64,000 bases of DNA from BCD1 sp965230565. Lineage in GTDB: Bacteria > Bacteroidota > Bacteroidia > Chitinophagales > Saprospiraceae. The notes beneath the pieces are model-generated. The model saw nothing but the letters and a program-made list of their open reading frames with translations, was not told the origin of the DNA and did no database searches. Made by a program: the position numbers and the translations under genes. Below are positions 9,899-18,891 of this stretch, piece by piece. The stretch lies in contig CBDDLH010000015.1 in NCBI GenBank assembly GCA_965230565.1, forward strand, positions 62,001 to 126,000, given 5' to 3'. The stretch's first letter is position 1. Every line of letters starts with the position of its first letter.

Positions 9899-10471
9899 AT
9901 GAGTATGAAAAGGCTGTTTTTATTTTTCAGTTTTATAGTTTTGATAACGATAGGAAAGGCCCAGGGGCAGATCTTTGACCCGGTTAGTTGGGAAACTTCC
10001 TATGAACAGGTCAGTGACACGGAGTTTGACCTGATATTTACCGCTACCATCGAAGATGGCTGGGTTATTTATTCGCAATACCTGCCTGAAGCAGATATTC
10101 GCCCTATCCCAACCGGATTTTATTTTGATGAGGGGAGCCATTTTGCAACCGTTGGCAAAGTCAAAGAAGGCGGTAATGTTAAAACCAAACACGATAAGGT
10201 ATTTGACATGGAACTAACCAAGTTCTATGGCACCGGAATATTCACACAAAGAGTAAAAGTCAGCAATCTGGACGAACCTATCACCGGTTACCTCGAATTC
10301 ATGTGTTGTGATGACGAACGCTGTCTCCCTCCTACTGAGGTGGACTTCTCCTTTGAACTGGAGTCGACCACAACAACAGCAGAACCAACAGAGGAACCAG
10401 CGAAAAACGAACCTGAAGAAAAATCTTCCTCAGCCCCCAAAACCTTAGTAGATAAAGAAACTGACCGCTGA
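9899..10471 (+). CDS. N-terminal part of DsbD-like protein (frameshifted): signal peptide and first DsbD-alpha domain
   Basis: A 190-residue reading frame with a signal peptide (MKRLFLFFSFIVLITIGKAQG) and one periplasmic DsbD-alpha-like domain (FDPVSWETSYEQV, ATIEDGWVIYSQY, EFMCCDDERCLPPTEV), then a Glu/Pro/Thr-rich linker. It ends in TGA within sequence that, one base over, continues open into the downstream DsbD frame as a similar Ala/Glu-rich linker. Removing one A from the AAA at 10454-10456 joins the two frames. I therefore read this as the 5' part of a single gene with two tandem alpha domains (9899-12566) rather than a separate protein. Whether the extra base is real or a sequencing error cannot be told here. 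Confidence 0.75.
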   Translation: MSMKRLFLFFSFIVLITIGKAQGQIFDPVSWETSYEQVSDTEFDLIFTATIEDGWVIYSQYLPEADIRPIPTGFYFDEGSHFATVGKVKEGGNVKTKHDKVFDMELTKFYGTGIFTQRVKVSNLDEPITGYLEFMCCDDERCLPPTEVDFSFELESTTTTAEPTEEPAKNEPEEKSSSAPKTLVDKETDR

Positions 10472-10541
10472 AACGACAGCTGCGGCTGAAGAAAAAGCCG
10501 GTGATGAGCTGGTAGATGAAAACACCATCCTGCTGGATCCA

Positions 10542-12566
10542 ATGGATCAGGATCCGGGGGCTATGATTGAACCAGTCAGCTGGGATATTAAAGTAGACAA
10601 GGCCGGCGATGGTAACTACAATATCGTTTTTACGGCCACCATGGATGAAGGCTGGGGTATTTACTCTCAGGATTCAGATGAAAAAGGGCCGGTTCCGACA
10701 ACTTTTACTTTCGAAGAAGGTGATCACTTTGCTACTGTTGGAAAGGTTACAGAACTTGGCGACCGTAAAGAGGAGATTGATCCTTTGTTTGATAATGCCA
10801 ATGTGGTGAAATACCCTCATGGCCCTGTAACTTTTACCCAGGCTGTTAAAATATCCGATCCCTCCAAACCTGTAAACGGCTACATCGAGTTCATGTCTTG
10901 CGATGATGAAAAATGTGTAGGACCTTTCGACATTGAATTCACCGCAGATTTCACCAGCTTTAATGCCAGTATTGGAAAGAACGTTATAAACTCAGGGGAT
11001 ACCCAATCCACCGTCACAGCTGATGGTGCTTTTAATCCGCTGAATGCTAAATTGAACAATACTTATCTCGAGCCATTAGGCAATTGCGGGGAAGAAGCCG
11101 TAGTCCGCGGACAAAATTTGTTGCTTACTTTTATTTTTGGATTTTTGGGTGGTCTTCTGGCGTTGTTAACCCCCTGTGTTTTTCCAATGATCCCGCTTAC
11201 TGTAAGTTTCTTTACCAAAAGAAGTAAAGACCGGGCAAGTGGCATACGCAATGCACTAATCTACGGTTTATCTATCATCGTAATCTATGTGGCTCTTGGG
11301 TTGTTGATTACAGGTATTTTTGGTGTTACCGCCTTACAAAACCTATCGACAGATGCCATTGCCAATACCATTTTCTTCCTGATTTTTGTGGCATTTGCCA
11401 TATCCTTTTTTGGTTATTACGAAATCACTTTGCCTAGTTCCTGGTCAACTAAAAGTGATAAAATGGCGGAAAGAGGAGGACTTATCGGAACGTTTTTCAT
11501 GGCATTCACATTGGCCATCGTTTCATTCTCCTGTACGGGTCCGATCATCGGTTCTGCGCTGGTTGAGTCAGCAAAGAGTGCTCTTGGACCATTTACGGTA
11601 ATGTTAGGATTTTCCACAGCGCTGGCCGTTCCTTTTGCCTTGTTTGCGGCATTCCCCGGGTGGCTCAACAGTTTGCCAAGATCAGGCGGATGGATGAACT
11701 CCGTGAAAGTAGTGCTTGGATTTCTGGAATTGGCGCTCGCATTGAAATTCCTCTCTGTAGCTGATATGACCAGCCACTGGAATATTTTACCCTACGAAGT
11801 TTTTATGATCCTGTGGATTGTGATTTTTGCTGCCATGACACTCTATCTACTGGGGATTATCAAATTCCCTCACGACAGCAAAGGAAAACTTAAGATCAAA
11901 CCGGTACGCTGGGGATTCATCGCATTATCTGCAGCCATAACTATTTACCTGTTGACAGGATTCCGTTTTAATGAGCAAACAAAATCATATTCCCCACTTG
12001 GCCTTTTAAGCGGGCTTGCTCCTCCAACACAATACAATATCTTTTTGCCTGATCCCAAAACAGATGTAGATCCCGAAATTAAAGCTCGCTTCCCCTCATA
12101 CACCAAATGTGCTAACAACCTGGATTGTTTCAAGGTGTATGAAGAGGGTGTAAAATATGCACAGGAAGTCAACAAGCCGATACTGCTTGATTTCACAGGA
12201 TATGGTTGTGTAAACTGCCGTAAAACAGAAGAGAATATCTGGATCGTGGATAAAGTCTGGAACAGGATACAGAACGATTATGTATTGATCTCACTATATA
12301 CAGACGATCGAAAGAAGCTCGATGAGACATTAATTTCCGCTCGTGACGGTTCGAAATTACGTACAGTAGGAAGTTTGTGGCAAGAATTCCAGATCGTCAA
12401 TTTCCACCAGAATTCTCAGCCACTTTATGTCCTGGTATCTCCGGATGAAAAGGTATTATCCGCACCTAGAGGTTACAACTCCGACATAAAGGATTATACC
12501 AGATTCCTCGAATGCGGATTGGACGTATTTGAAGAAAATTATTCCCAGCTGGGAATGGATAAATAA
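10542..12566 (+). CDS. dsbD: Thiol:disulfide interchange protein DsbD (second alpha domain, membrane and thioredoxin domains)
   Basis: Transfers electrons from cytosolic thioredoxin across the inner membrane to periplasmic thiols. From its first ATG it holds a second DsbD-alpha domain (IEPVSWDIKV, ATMDEGWGIYSQD, EFMSCDDEKCVGPFDI), then about eight membrane helices with the two redox Cys sites (LLTPCVFPMIPLT and VSFSCTGPIIGSAL), and a C-terminal thioredoxin-like domain with GYGCVNCRKTEENIW. As drawn it has no signal peptide, so the alpha domain could not reach the periplasm; with the upstream frame fused, topology is correct. The fused length (~890 residues) exceeds a standard DsbD because of the duplicated alpha domain. 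It may support cytochrome c maturation, consistent with the heme lipoprotein gene next door. Confidence 0.9.
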   Translation: MDQDPGAMIEPVSWDIKVDKAGDGNYNIVFTATMDEGWGIYSQDSDEKGPVPTTFTFEEGDHFATVGKVTELGDRKEEIDPLFDNANVVKYPHGPVTFTQAVKISDPSKPVNGYIEFMSCDDEKCVGPFDIEFTADFTSFNASIGKNVINSGDTQSTVTADGAFNPLNAKLNNTYLEPLGNCGEEAVVRGQNLLLTFIFGFLGGLLALLTPCVFPMIPLTVSFFTKRSKDRASGIRNALIYGLSIIVIYVALGLLITGIFGVTALQNLSTDAIANTIFFLIFVAFAISFFGYYEITLPSSWSTKSDKMAERGGLIGTFFMAFTLAIVSFSCTGPIIGSALVESAKSALGPFTVMLGFSTALAVPFALFAAFPGWLNSLPRSGGWMNSVKVVLGFLELALALKFLSVADMTSHWNILPYEVFMILWIVIFAAMTLYLLGIIKFPHDSKGKLKIKPVRWGFIALSAAITIYLLTGFRFNEQTKSYSPLGLLSGLAPPTQYNIFLPDPKTDVDPEIKARFPSYTKCANNLDCFKVYEEGVKYAQEVNKPILLDFTGYGCVNCRKTEENIWIVDKVWNRIQNDYVLISLYTDDRKKLDETLISARDGSKLRTVGSLWQEFQIVNFHQNSQPLYVLVSPDEKVLSAPRGYNSDIKDYTRFLECGLDVFEENYSQLGMDK

Positions 12567-12585
12567 TTTATTAGTCTGCAGCCCT

Positions 12586-12712
12586 CAGTCCACAGTCCGC
12601 AGTTTATTATTACTGTAGACTGTGGACTGGTGACTGTGGACTGAAGTCTGGTGACTGTGGACTGAAGTCTGGTGACTGTGGACTGAAGTCTGGTGACTGC
12701 GGACTGAAGTCT
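12586..12712. repeat. GTGGACTG-family hairpin and 21-bp tandem repeat
   Basis: A near-perfect 18-bp stem (12586-12603 with 12612-12629, 8-base loop) built from CAGTCCACAGTC-type sequence is followed by four 21-bp units (12629-12712) of the form GGTGACTGTGGACTGAAGTC plus T; the fourth differs by one base. It fills the space between the convergent ends of dsbD and the cytochrome gene and runs onto the latter's TAG stop. The hairpin may act as a bidirectional transcription end. Confidence 0.9.
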
Positions 12713-13229
12713 AATCAACCGGGCTCACACTTCTGATCATTTCCAAAAGATCCCTCGCATCAATTACCTCCAAAGCTCCTTCATCGGTGCGGGCAGCGCA
12801 TTTTTTCATTTCACGAGTGATTCCGTCAATTGGTACATTTCGAATCATATTAAAAACCCAGGCAGGTTCATGACGTTCGAACATTCCTTCAAAAGCTGAA
12901 GCTGTGCCATCGGTTCCCTTGATGGTATGACATGATTTACATTTCTGGTCAAAGACACGGGTTCCTTTTTGCACCATAAACTGACTTACTTCCGGAGCAA
13001 ATTTTACATTTTTTACGGCAAAAACGCCTTCCGGAATATTAGCATTCGGCTTAAGCTCCTGCAATTGTTCCTTCGTAACAGCTGTACCCGGGATCGGAGA
13101 ATTTGTCCCCTCTGTCGGTGTAACCTGGTTAGTGGTTTCTTCAGGTCCACCATTGGCTTGATTCTGGTTATTATTACAAGAAAACACAAGCAATACGGAA
13201 AGCAAAAAGAAAAAAGACAAGTTTTTCAT
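12711..13229 (-). CDS. Single-heme cytochrome c lipoprotein
   Basis: A 172-residue lipoprotein: signal and lipobox at VLLVFSCNNNQ (Cys about 18), then a Thr/Pro-rich linker, then a class I cytochrome c domain with heme site CKSCH (about residue 97) and a likely axial Met in WVFNMIRNV. It probably shuttles electrons at the periplasmic face of a membrane; the partner is unknown. Its last codons and TAG stop adjoin the tandem repeat downstream. It lies between the DsbD gene, which can supply reductant for heme attachment, and the S41 protease gene 30 bases upstream on the same strand, so co-transcription with the protease is likely. Confidence 0.88.
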   Translation of the reverse strand: MKNLSFFFLLSVLLVFSCNNNQNQANGGPEETTNQVTPTEGTNSPIPGTAVTKEQLQELKPNANIPEGVFAVKNVKFAPEVSQFMVQKGTRVFDQKCKSCHTIKGTDGTASAFEGMFERHEPAWVFNMIRNVPIDGITREMKKCAARTDEGALEVIDARDLLEMIRSVSPVD

Positions 13230-13259
13230 TCCAATAATTTTTAATATTTATTCTAGAGA

Positions 13260-14927
13260 TTATTCCTCCTTACGTGAGTTCGCCAATGGATCAGGAAGGC
13301 GAAGTACCCTCAAGGCCTCCTTAACCATGTCGTCCTGGTCTAGCAATATACCGTAAAACCCTTCTTCTCTGAACAGCTGGCGTGCGATCTGGGCTTTGAG
13401 CCTGTTCTGAATATCAGCTTTGCAACTGGCCAGTTCCACTTCATCGATCTTTACATCATCCAGGCCCACAAAATCCAGGAAATCTTTGAATAATATCTCA
13501 TCAACCTCAAAATCATCCTTGAAACTCTCCAGGGTGAACTCGGAAAAATCATGGCCGGGTTTTTCCATATACCGGTAAACAAAGCGGCTTATCTGCTGTC
13601 GAAGTGCTGTATACGTATCAGAAAAAATGGTAGTATCCAATGAAACAAATACATCCGGTATTATTCCTCCGCCACCATAGACTACATGTCCATTGGTCGT
13701 ATGATATTGTGTGGAATCAAAAACCTCTGCCTCTGCCTCTCCTGACAATTCACCGGACTCCATCCTGTCCATAAAATCATGAGCATATTTTTCCTTGTCA
13801 TCATAAGGCTTCTGGATAGAGCGCCCTGAAGGCGTAAAATATTTAGCCACCGTTAAACGCAGTGCTGATCCGTCAGAAAGTTCATATTGCTCCTGAACAA
13901 GCCCTTTTCCAAAGGACCGCCTGCCAACAATCACTCCCCTGTCACGGTCCTGAATCGCTCCGGCTACAATTTCACTTGCCGAAGCAGAACCTTCGTCAAT
14001 TAACACAACAATGTTGTTGACATCGAAAAAAGGCATACCCGAAGTGCTGTATTCATTTCTCCCGGTTTTGCGACCTTCGGTGAATACGAGTAATGCCTGT
14101 TTGTCCTTGAACAACTGACTCAATATTCTGGTCGCTTGTTGAAGATATCCTCCCGGGTTACCACGAAGATCAATAATGAGATCTTTCATGTTTTGTTCCT
14201 CGACCAAAGGCTCCATTCCTTTCATGAACTCTTCATAACTCTTTGCACTGAACCTCGAGAGTCGAATATACCCTGTTTTATCATCAAGCATCATAGCCAC
14301 ATCAACACTATTCATTGGAATAGCATCCCTTGTAATAGTAAATTCCAGTAAATCTTTTTGGTTACCTCTGAGAACACCTACAGTAACGTCTGTTCCCTTT
14401 TTTCCTCGTAACAATCCCGTAATATCAGGTATGGTCATTCCCTTTCCTGCTACTATAGAGTCTTCAATAGAGACAATTTTATCCCCTGCCATAATGCCTA
14501 CAGCTTCGGAGGGTCCGCCGGCTAGAGGGGTGACAACCAGCAAAGTGTCATCCAAAATGAAAAACTCAATGCCTATTCCATCAAAATCTCCGTCCAGTTG
14601 ATCATTTACCTCCTGCAGTTCCTTGGCAGGGATATAACTGGAATGAGGATCCAGCTCCTCCAGGATACTCTGGATGGCAATATCCGTTAATTCTTCCTTA
14701 TCAACTTCATCAACATACCTTGCTTCAACATACCTGATCAGCTCCTCTACTCTCCCTGAACTACCTACATATGCACTGCCTGCTTCCTCATCATCAATGA
14801 CCATAACCGGCCCTGATTTTTGCAACTGCAATCCAATGATCATACCACCCACCAAAGCAACGGCAAGCAATAAAGGTGTCCAGATTTTCAAACCGCCAGG
14901 AGTGTTACCTGTTAACTTTTCCATCAA
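13260..14927 (-). CDS. C-terminal processing peptidase, S41 family (CtpA/Prc-like)
   Basis: A 555-residue periplasmic protease with an N-terminal membrane anchor (IWTPLLLAVALVGGMIIGL), a PDZ domain (about 100-190; GPSEAVGIMAGDKIVSIED) and a tail-specific protease domain with the Ser/Lys dyad: nucleophile in DEGSASASEIVAGA and Lys in RRSFGKGLVQ. The C-terminal ~130 residues are extra, as is usual for Bacteroidota members of this family. These enzymes trim C-termini of exported proteins. Two adjacent ATGs begin the frame; either may be used. The cytochrome gene follows after 30 bases. Confidence 0.93.
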   Translation of the reverse strand: MMEKLTGNTPGGLKIWTPLLLAVALVGGMIIGLQLQKSGPVMVIDDEEAGSAYVGSSGRVEELIRYVEARYVDEVDKEELTDIAIQSILEELDPHSSYIPAKELQEVNDQLDGDFDGIGIEFFILDDTLLVVTPLAGGPSEAVGIMAGDKIVSIEDSIVAGKGMTIPDITGLLRGKKGTDVTVGVLRGNQKDLLEFTITRDAIPMNSVDVAMMLDDKTGYIRLSRFSAKSYEEFMKGMEPLVEEQNMKDLIIDLRGNPGGYLQQATRILSQLFKDKQALLVFTEGRKTGRNEYSTSGMPFFDVNNIVVLIDEGSASASEIVAGAIQDRDRGVIVGRRSFGKGLVQEQYELSDGSALRLTVAKYFTPSGRSIQKPYDDKEKYAHDFMDRMESGELSGEAEAEVFDSTQYHTTNGHVVYGGGGIIPDVFVSLDTTIFSDTYTALRQQISRFVYRYMEKPGHDFSEFTLESFKDDFEVDEILFKDFLDFVGLDDVKIDEVELASCKADIQNRLKAQIARQLFREEGFYGILLDQDDMVKEALRVLRLPDPLANSRKEE

Positions 14928-15387
14928 AATGTATTGTTTTTATGATTTTGTTCGGAGGTTGCTTTTGGAGATAAAAAGTGTCATATTTTTGAAGAGACAA
15001 GGCGCTTTTTGAAGTGCATACCCGGAGGGTACGGACAAGAAAAGCAACACAGTATCATCAAAAAGAGGCATTTTTTAGCCCAAAGGGTGACCTTCAAACA
15101 AGATCTAAGCGCCGAAAGATACAAACTTCCTAAGATTAAACCCTAAATCTAACAAGTGTTAAACGAATTCAGACTAATATAGATTGATCAATACCCTTTT
15201 TATTTTTTATCCACTTAATACTCTTTCTCTATTTTTTGTACCCAGGCTTAATAAATTGAAGAAAAAATGACGGCAATTGTCAAAAAACAGAAGGTTTTCC
15301 GGTTATTTATTATAGAAATGAAACCAAAAGGGTACTTTTGTTTAAAATTTTTTAAACCATCCCATTTGTCAATAACCATTATATCCT
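14928..15387. other. Intergenic region upstream of divergent protease and Lrp genes
   Basis: About 460 bases with divergent genes on both sides. GAAAGATA near 15114-15121 is one base off the minus-strand form of TAnnTTTG and could serve the protease. The stretch 14945-15085 (with ACCCGGAGGGTACGG) looks like degenerate dispersed sequence without coding potential. The plus-strand promoter is listed separately. Otherwise nothing recognised. Confidence 0.4.
15333..15340 (+). promoter_or_regulatory. Bacteroidota -7 element (TACTTTTG) for the Lrp/DUF4442 genes
   Basis: A perfect TAnnTTTG match 47 bases before the Lrp start codon, in AT-rich sequence. Confidence 0.55.
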
Positions 15388-15864
15388 ATGCATAAAGAAA
15401 AGCACCTGGACGATCTCGACAAAAAGATTTTGTCGATACTCATGGAAAATGCAAAACGGGCCTACAGCGAAATCGGCCAGCAATTATTTGTTTCCGGGGG
15501 TACCATACATGTGAGAATGAAAAAAATGGAGGAAATGGGCCTTGTCAAAGGTTACAACCTAGTGGTTGATCACAACAAATTGGGTTACGATATCGTGGCC
15601 TTCCTGGGCATATACCTGGATAAAAGCTCTTTGTTTGATGAAGTGTCCGATGAACTGAAAAAAATCCCGGAAGTGGTTGGCGCTCATTATACTACCGGGC
15701 AGTACGGTATTTTTGCCAAGATCGTTTGCAGGGATACCAATCATCTAAAGGATTTATTGCACGACAAAATCCAAAAGATCAATGGAGTCCAACGAACCGA
15801 AACCTTCATTTCTCTCGAGGAAAGCATTGACAGACCTATTCAGCTGATCGAGGAAGAAGATTGA
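15388..15864 (+). CDS. Lrp/AsnC family transcriptional regulator
   Basis: A 158-residue regulator: N-terminal winged helix-turn-helix (about 8-58; LDDLDKKILSILMENAKRAYS, GGTIHVRMKKMEEMGLV) and C-terminal RAM/AsnC ligand-binding domain (about 70-145; VVGAHYTTGQYGIFAKIVC). Family members form dimers or octamers and respond to amino acids or related metabolites. It is followed after 14 bases by a DUF4442 hotdog gene, so the pair is probably an operon, but the ligand cannot be inferred. Confidence 0.93.
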   Translation: MHKEKHLDDLDKKILSILMENAKRAYSEIGQQLFVSGGTIHVRMKKMEEMGLVKGYNLVVDHNKLGYDIVAFLGIYLDKSSLFDEVSDELKKIPEVVGAHYTTGQYGIFAKIVCRDTNHLKDLLHDKIQKINGVQRTETFISLEESIDRPIQLIEEED

Positions 15865-15878
15865 TTGGTAACGATTGA

Positions 15879-16397
15879 ATGAAAAAAGAAAAAATGAGCC
15901 GTAATATTTACGATCCTGAAAACCCCAAAACGAAAAAGCAAATAAAAGATCTGAGGACACCCTGGAAACTGTGGCTGTATTTCTTTAAACACCTGCCTTC
16001 TGTACTCTTTTTTGGCGTTCGCTTAAAATCCCTCACTCCTTATAAAGCCGAAGTGACAGTTCCTTTCAAATGGCGTACACAGAACCCATTCCGGTCCATC
16101 TATGCCGGTGCTCAATTCGCAGCAGCCGAATTATCAAACGGTCTCATTGCAGGCCACCTGATCTATGGCAGGGGTAAAATCGCCATGTTGATCACCAAAG
16201 TCGAAATTGAATACGTAAAAAAGGCAACCAGCCTGACTACTTTTACCTGTGAGGAGGGGCAAAAACTCATGGACGGCATACAGAAAGCAATAGATTTAGA
16301 CGAACCCCAGGAAGTTACTGTTTTGACTGTAGGTACACAGAACGATGGTGAAGTGGTTTCAAGAATGTGGTTTACCTGGTCCTTTAAGGTAAGGTAG
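15879..16397 (+). CDS. DUF4442 hotdog-fold protein (putative acyl-CoA thioesterase)
   Basis: A 172-residue soluble protein of the DUF4442 type. The core AEVTVPFKWRTQNPFRSIYAGAQFAAAELSNGLIAGHLI matches the hotdog helix and strand with the conserved N-P-F...Y.G.Q..AAE pattern. Such proteins are thought to hydrolyse acyl-CoA thioesters, though most are untested. Two possible starts (15879 and 15894) lie close together; the first is 14 bases after the Lrp stop. No signal peptide. Confidence 0.85.
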   Translation: MKKEKMSRNIYDPENPKTKKQIKDLRTPWKLWLYFFKHLPSVLFFGVRLKSLTPYKAEVTVPFKWRTQNPFRSIYAGAQFAAAELSNGLIAGHLIYGRGKIAMLITKVEIEYVKKATSLTTFTCEEGQKLMDGIQKAIDLDEPQEVTVLTVGTQNDGEVVSRMWFTWSFKVR

Positions 16398-16487
16398 CTC
16401 CAAGAAGGTTTTGCCATTGAGCTTCTTTCAGATCAATTGAGCAATGCCTTTTACTTTTATTTTCAATAACAATATAATATCAGACCT

Positions 16488-18881
16488 ATGAAGCGGATCC
16501 CCTTGCTTTTTGGATTAATTTGTTGGAGTATTCTGACATTTGCAGACCCAACCACCATAACAGAGTTTATTCGAATAGACCAGCTTGGGTACAGGCCTGG
16601 AGACCAAAAAGTCGCTGTCATTGCCAACCCCATAAATGGCTTTAATTCCGGTCAAAGTTTCATTCCTGGAAATTCATATGAAGTAAGACGGTGGAATGAT
16701 GATACGACTGTTTTCACAGGATCGATTCAAGCATTTAATAACGGAAATACACACCTGCAGTCCGGCGATCAAGTTTGGTGGTTCGACTTTTCAGCCCTGA
16801 CTATTCCAGGGAATTATTACATTTATGATGTAACCAATGGAGTTGGTTCTTACCAGTTTACCATTTCTGATGAGGTTTATCAGGAAGCTTTGAAACAGGC
16901 CATGCGGGTGTTCTATCACCAACGTTGCGGAGTAGCCAAAACATCTATTTTTGCAGATGTCTGGGGTGATGATTCTTGCCATACTCATTCAGGGCAGGAC
17001 CTGGCCTGCAGGCTTGTCACCGACCAGGGAAACGCTTCAACGGCAAAGGACCTTTCCGGAGGATGGCATGATGCAGGTGATTATAATAAATACACCAATT
17101 TCACCTATTCTCCCGTTCATGCCCTATTATTTGCATACCAGAAAAACCCTTCTGTTTTTGGAGATAATTACAACATTCCTGAAAGTGGCAATGGCATTCC
17201 TGATATTCTTGATGAAGTAAAATTTGAACTGGAGTGGTTATTAAAAATGCAAAAAACTGACGGTTCCCTTTTGATGAAAATGGGAGTAACGGCATTTCAA
17301 TCTGCCAGTCCGGCTTCTGCTGACCTGGCTGCGAGATATTACGGTGAAGCCGCAGCTTCTTCCACTGCTGTTGGAGCCAGCCTCTTCGCTCATGCCTACC
17401 TGATCTTTAAGGACCTTCCGGGAATGAATACTTTTAGCAACACCCTTCTGGCACGAGCTGAAGCTGCCTGGGAATGGATAGAAAACAATCCTGGGTTTTC
17501 CAGTTATGCTAATTCAGGGTTTTCCAGCGCGAATCCGGAATTATCCACCGAACAGCAAAAGGAAGTGCGGATTGGGGCGGCAATCATGTTATTCGCTTCT
17601 ACAGGAAATACTATTTATAGAGACTATGTTGATGCAAATTATACAGACATTCGGCCTATTCAATGGACCTATTGGTATCCATTTCAGCCTACCATCCAGG
17701 AAATTGCTCTGTTTTACCATGAAACCGATGGCGCAACTTCTTCAATTGCAAATGCCATCAATAATAGTTTCACCAACTCCACCATAGGTAATAATGTAGA
17801 AATGCTGCCTGCATGGCTCAATGAAACCGATGCCTACAGGGCATATCTCAAAGATAATAATTATGTATGGGGTAGTAACCAGGTTCATGCCAGGACCGGA
17901 ACTATGTTCGTAAATATGAATTATTATAGTTTCAGTCCTGAAAATGCCTTGGATTTTAAGAATGCTGCTCTTGGGTATCTGCATTACTTGCACGGAGTTA
18001 ACCCATTGGGTAAAATGATGTTAACCAACATGTCGAATTTCGGAGGGGAAAATTCCTGCAACGAAATGTACCACGGTTGGTTCGGGGACGGTACGGATTA
18101 TGATAATGCCCAAACTTCCCTCTATGGTCCGCCTCCCGGATTCGTCACAGGTGGCGCAAACCCAAATTTTTCCCCTGCTAATGGTTATATCTCTCCACCG
18201 CAGGACCAACCCATTCAAAAATCCTATAAAGACTGGAATACCAGCTGGCCGGAAAATTCATGGGAAATCACAGAACCAGCCATTTACTACCAGGCAGCTT
18301 ATATTCAATTACTTTCTGCATACGCCGGCCCCGGAGATGCTGTTTTACCAATAACCCTCCAGGATTTTTATCTGAATCCTGAGGGAGAGACTGTAAAACT
18401 CGTTTGGATCACATCCCATATGGAGGGAATAAGCCACCTGGAAATCGAACGAAAAAATAAGGATGGCTTTTTCGGTTCTATTGGATCAACAAGTGATGTA
18501 TATATCGGAAAGAACGTATTTGTGGACAGGGAACCACACCAAGGATTGAATTATTACCGATTGAAAATTGTCAATTATGATGGTGGGGTAACTTATTCCA
18601 AAACTTTGAGTTGTGAAATAAAAAACGTCTTCCAGGTTGATATCCATCCAAATCCGGCGGGCAAACGGATCGATGTGAAAGTAAAAACAGATCAAACCAT
18701 TAAAGCTTATCAGTTAACCCTGATCAGTGAAACCGGACATCTCGCCTTAAAGCGCACTTTTTATCGACCCGCCAATGATTTTGAAGTGACCATTGAATTA
18801 GAGAAATTGGCCCGGGGCATCTATTTTCTGGAATTGAATAACGGTTTCTATACCGTTGTCAAAAAAGTTATTTTAGAATAG
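16488..18881 (+). CDS. Secreted glycoside hydrolase family 9 endoglucanase with T9SS type A sorting domain
   Basis: A 797-residue exported beta-1,4-glucanase. After a signal peptide (cleavage near TFA-DP) comes the Ig-like cellulase N-domain (about 22-125; IRIDQLGYRPGDQKVAVI), then the (alpha/alpha)6 GH9 barrel (about 130-610). The catalytic base region GGWHDAGDYNKYT and the C-terminal proton-donor region NSWEITEPAIYYQAAYIQLL are both intact, as is YLHGVNPLGKMMLT. The tail holds a short beta domain and a type A sorting signal (HPNPAGKRIDVKV to GIYFLELNNG). It degrades cellulose or mixed-linkage glucan outside the cell or at its surface. It has its own ~90-base leader and no linked sugar transporter in view. 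Confidence 0.95.
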   Translation: MKRIPLLFGLICWSILTFADPTTITEFIRIDQLGYRPGDQKVAVIANPINGFNSGQSFIPGNSYEVRRWNDDTTVFTGSIQAFNNGNTHLQSGDQVWWFDFSALTIPGNYYIYDVTNGVGSYQFTISDEVYQEALKQAMRVFYHQRCGVAKTSIFADVWGDDSCHTHSGQDLACRLVTDQGNASTAKDLSGGWHDAGDYNKYTNFTYSPVHALLFAYQKNPSVFGDNYNIPESGNGIPDILDEVKFELEWLLKMQKTDGSLLMKMGVTAFQSASPASADLAARYYGEAAASSTAVGASLFAHAYLIFKDLPGMNTFSNTLLARAEAAWEWIENNPGFSSYANSGFSSANPELSTEQQKEVRIGAAIMLFASTGNTIYRDYVDANYTDIRPIQWTYWYPFQPTIQEIALFYHETDGATSSIANAINNSFTNSTIGNNVEMLPAWLNETDAYRAYLKDNNYVWGSNQVHARTGTMFVNMNYYSFSPENALDFKNAALGYLHYLHGVNPLGKMMLTNMSNFGGENSCNEMYHGWFGDGTDYDNAQTSLYGPPPGFVTGGANPNFSPANGYISPPQDQPIQKSYKDWNTSWPENSWEITEPAIYYQAAYIQLLSAYAGPGDAVLPITLQDFYLNPEGETVKLVWITSHMEGISHLEIERKNKDGFFGSIGSTSDVYIGKNVFVDREPHQGLNYYRLKIVNYDGGVTYSKTLSCEIKNVFQVDIHPNPAGKRIDVKVKTDQTIKAYQLTLISETGHLALKRTFYRPANDFEVTIELEKLARGIYFLELNNGFYTVVKKVILE

Positions 18882-18891
18882 ACCATCTTGT

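Noticed and set aside
12586..12712. CRISPR-like array
   Set aside because: The 21-bp units are directly abutting with no spacers and no cas genes are present.
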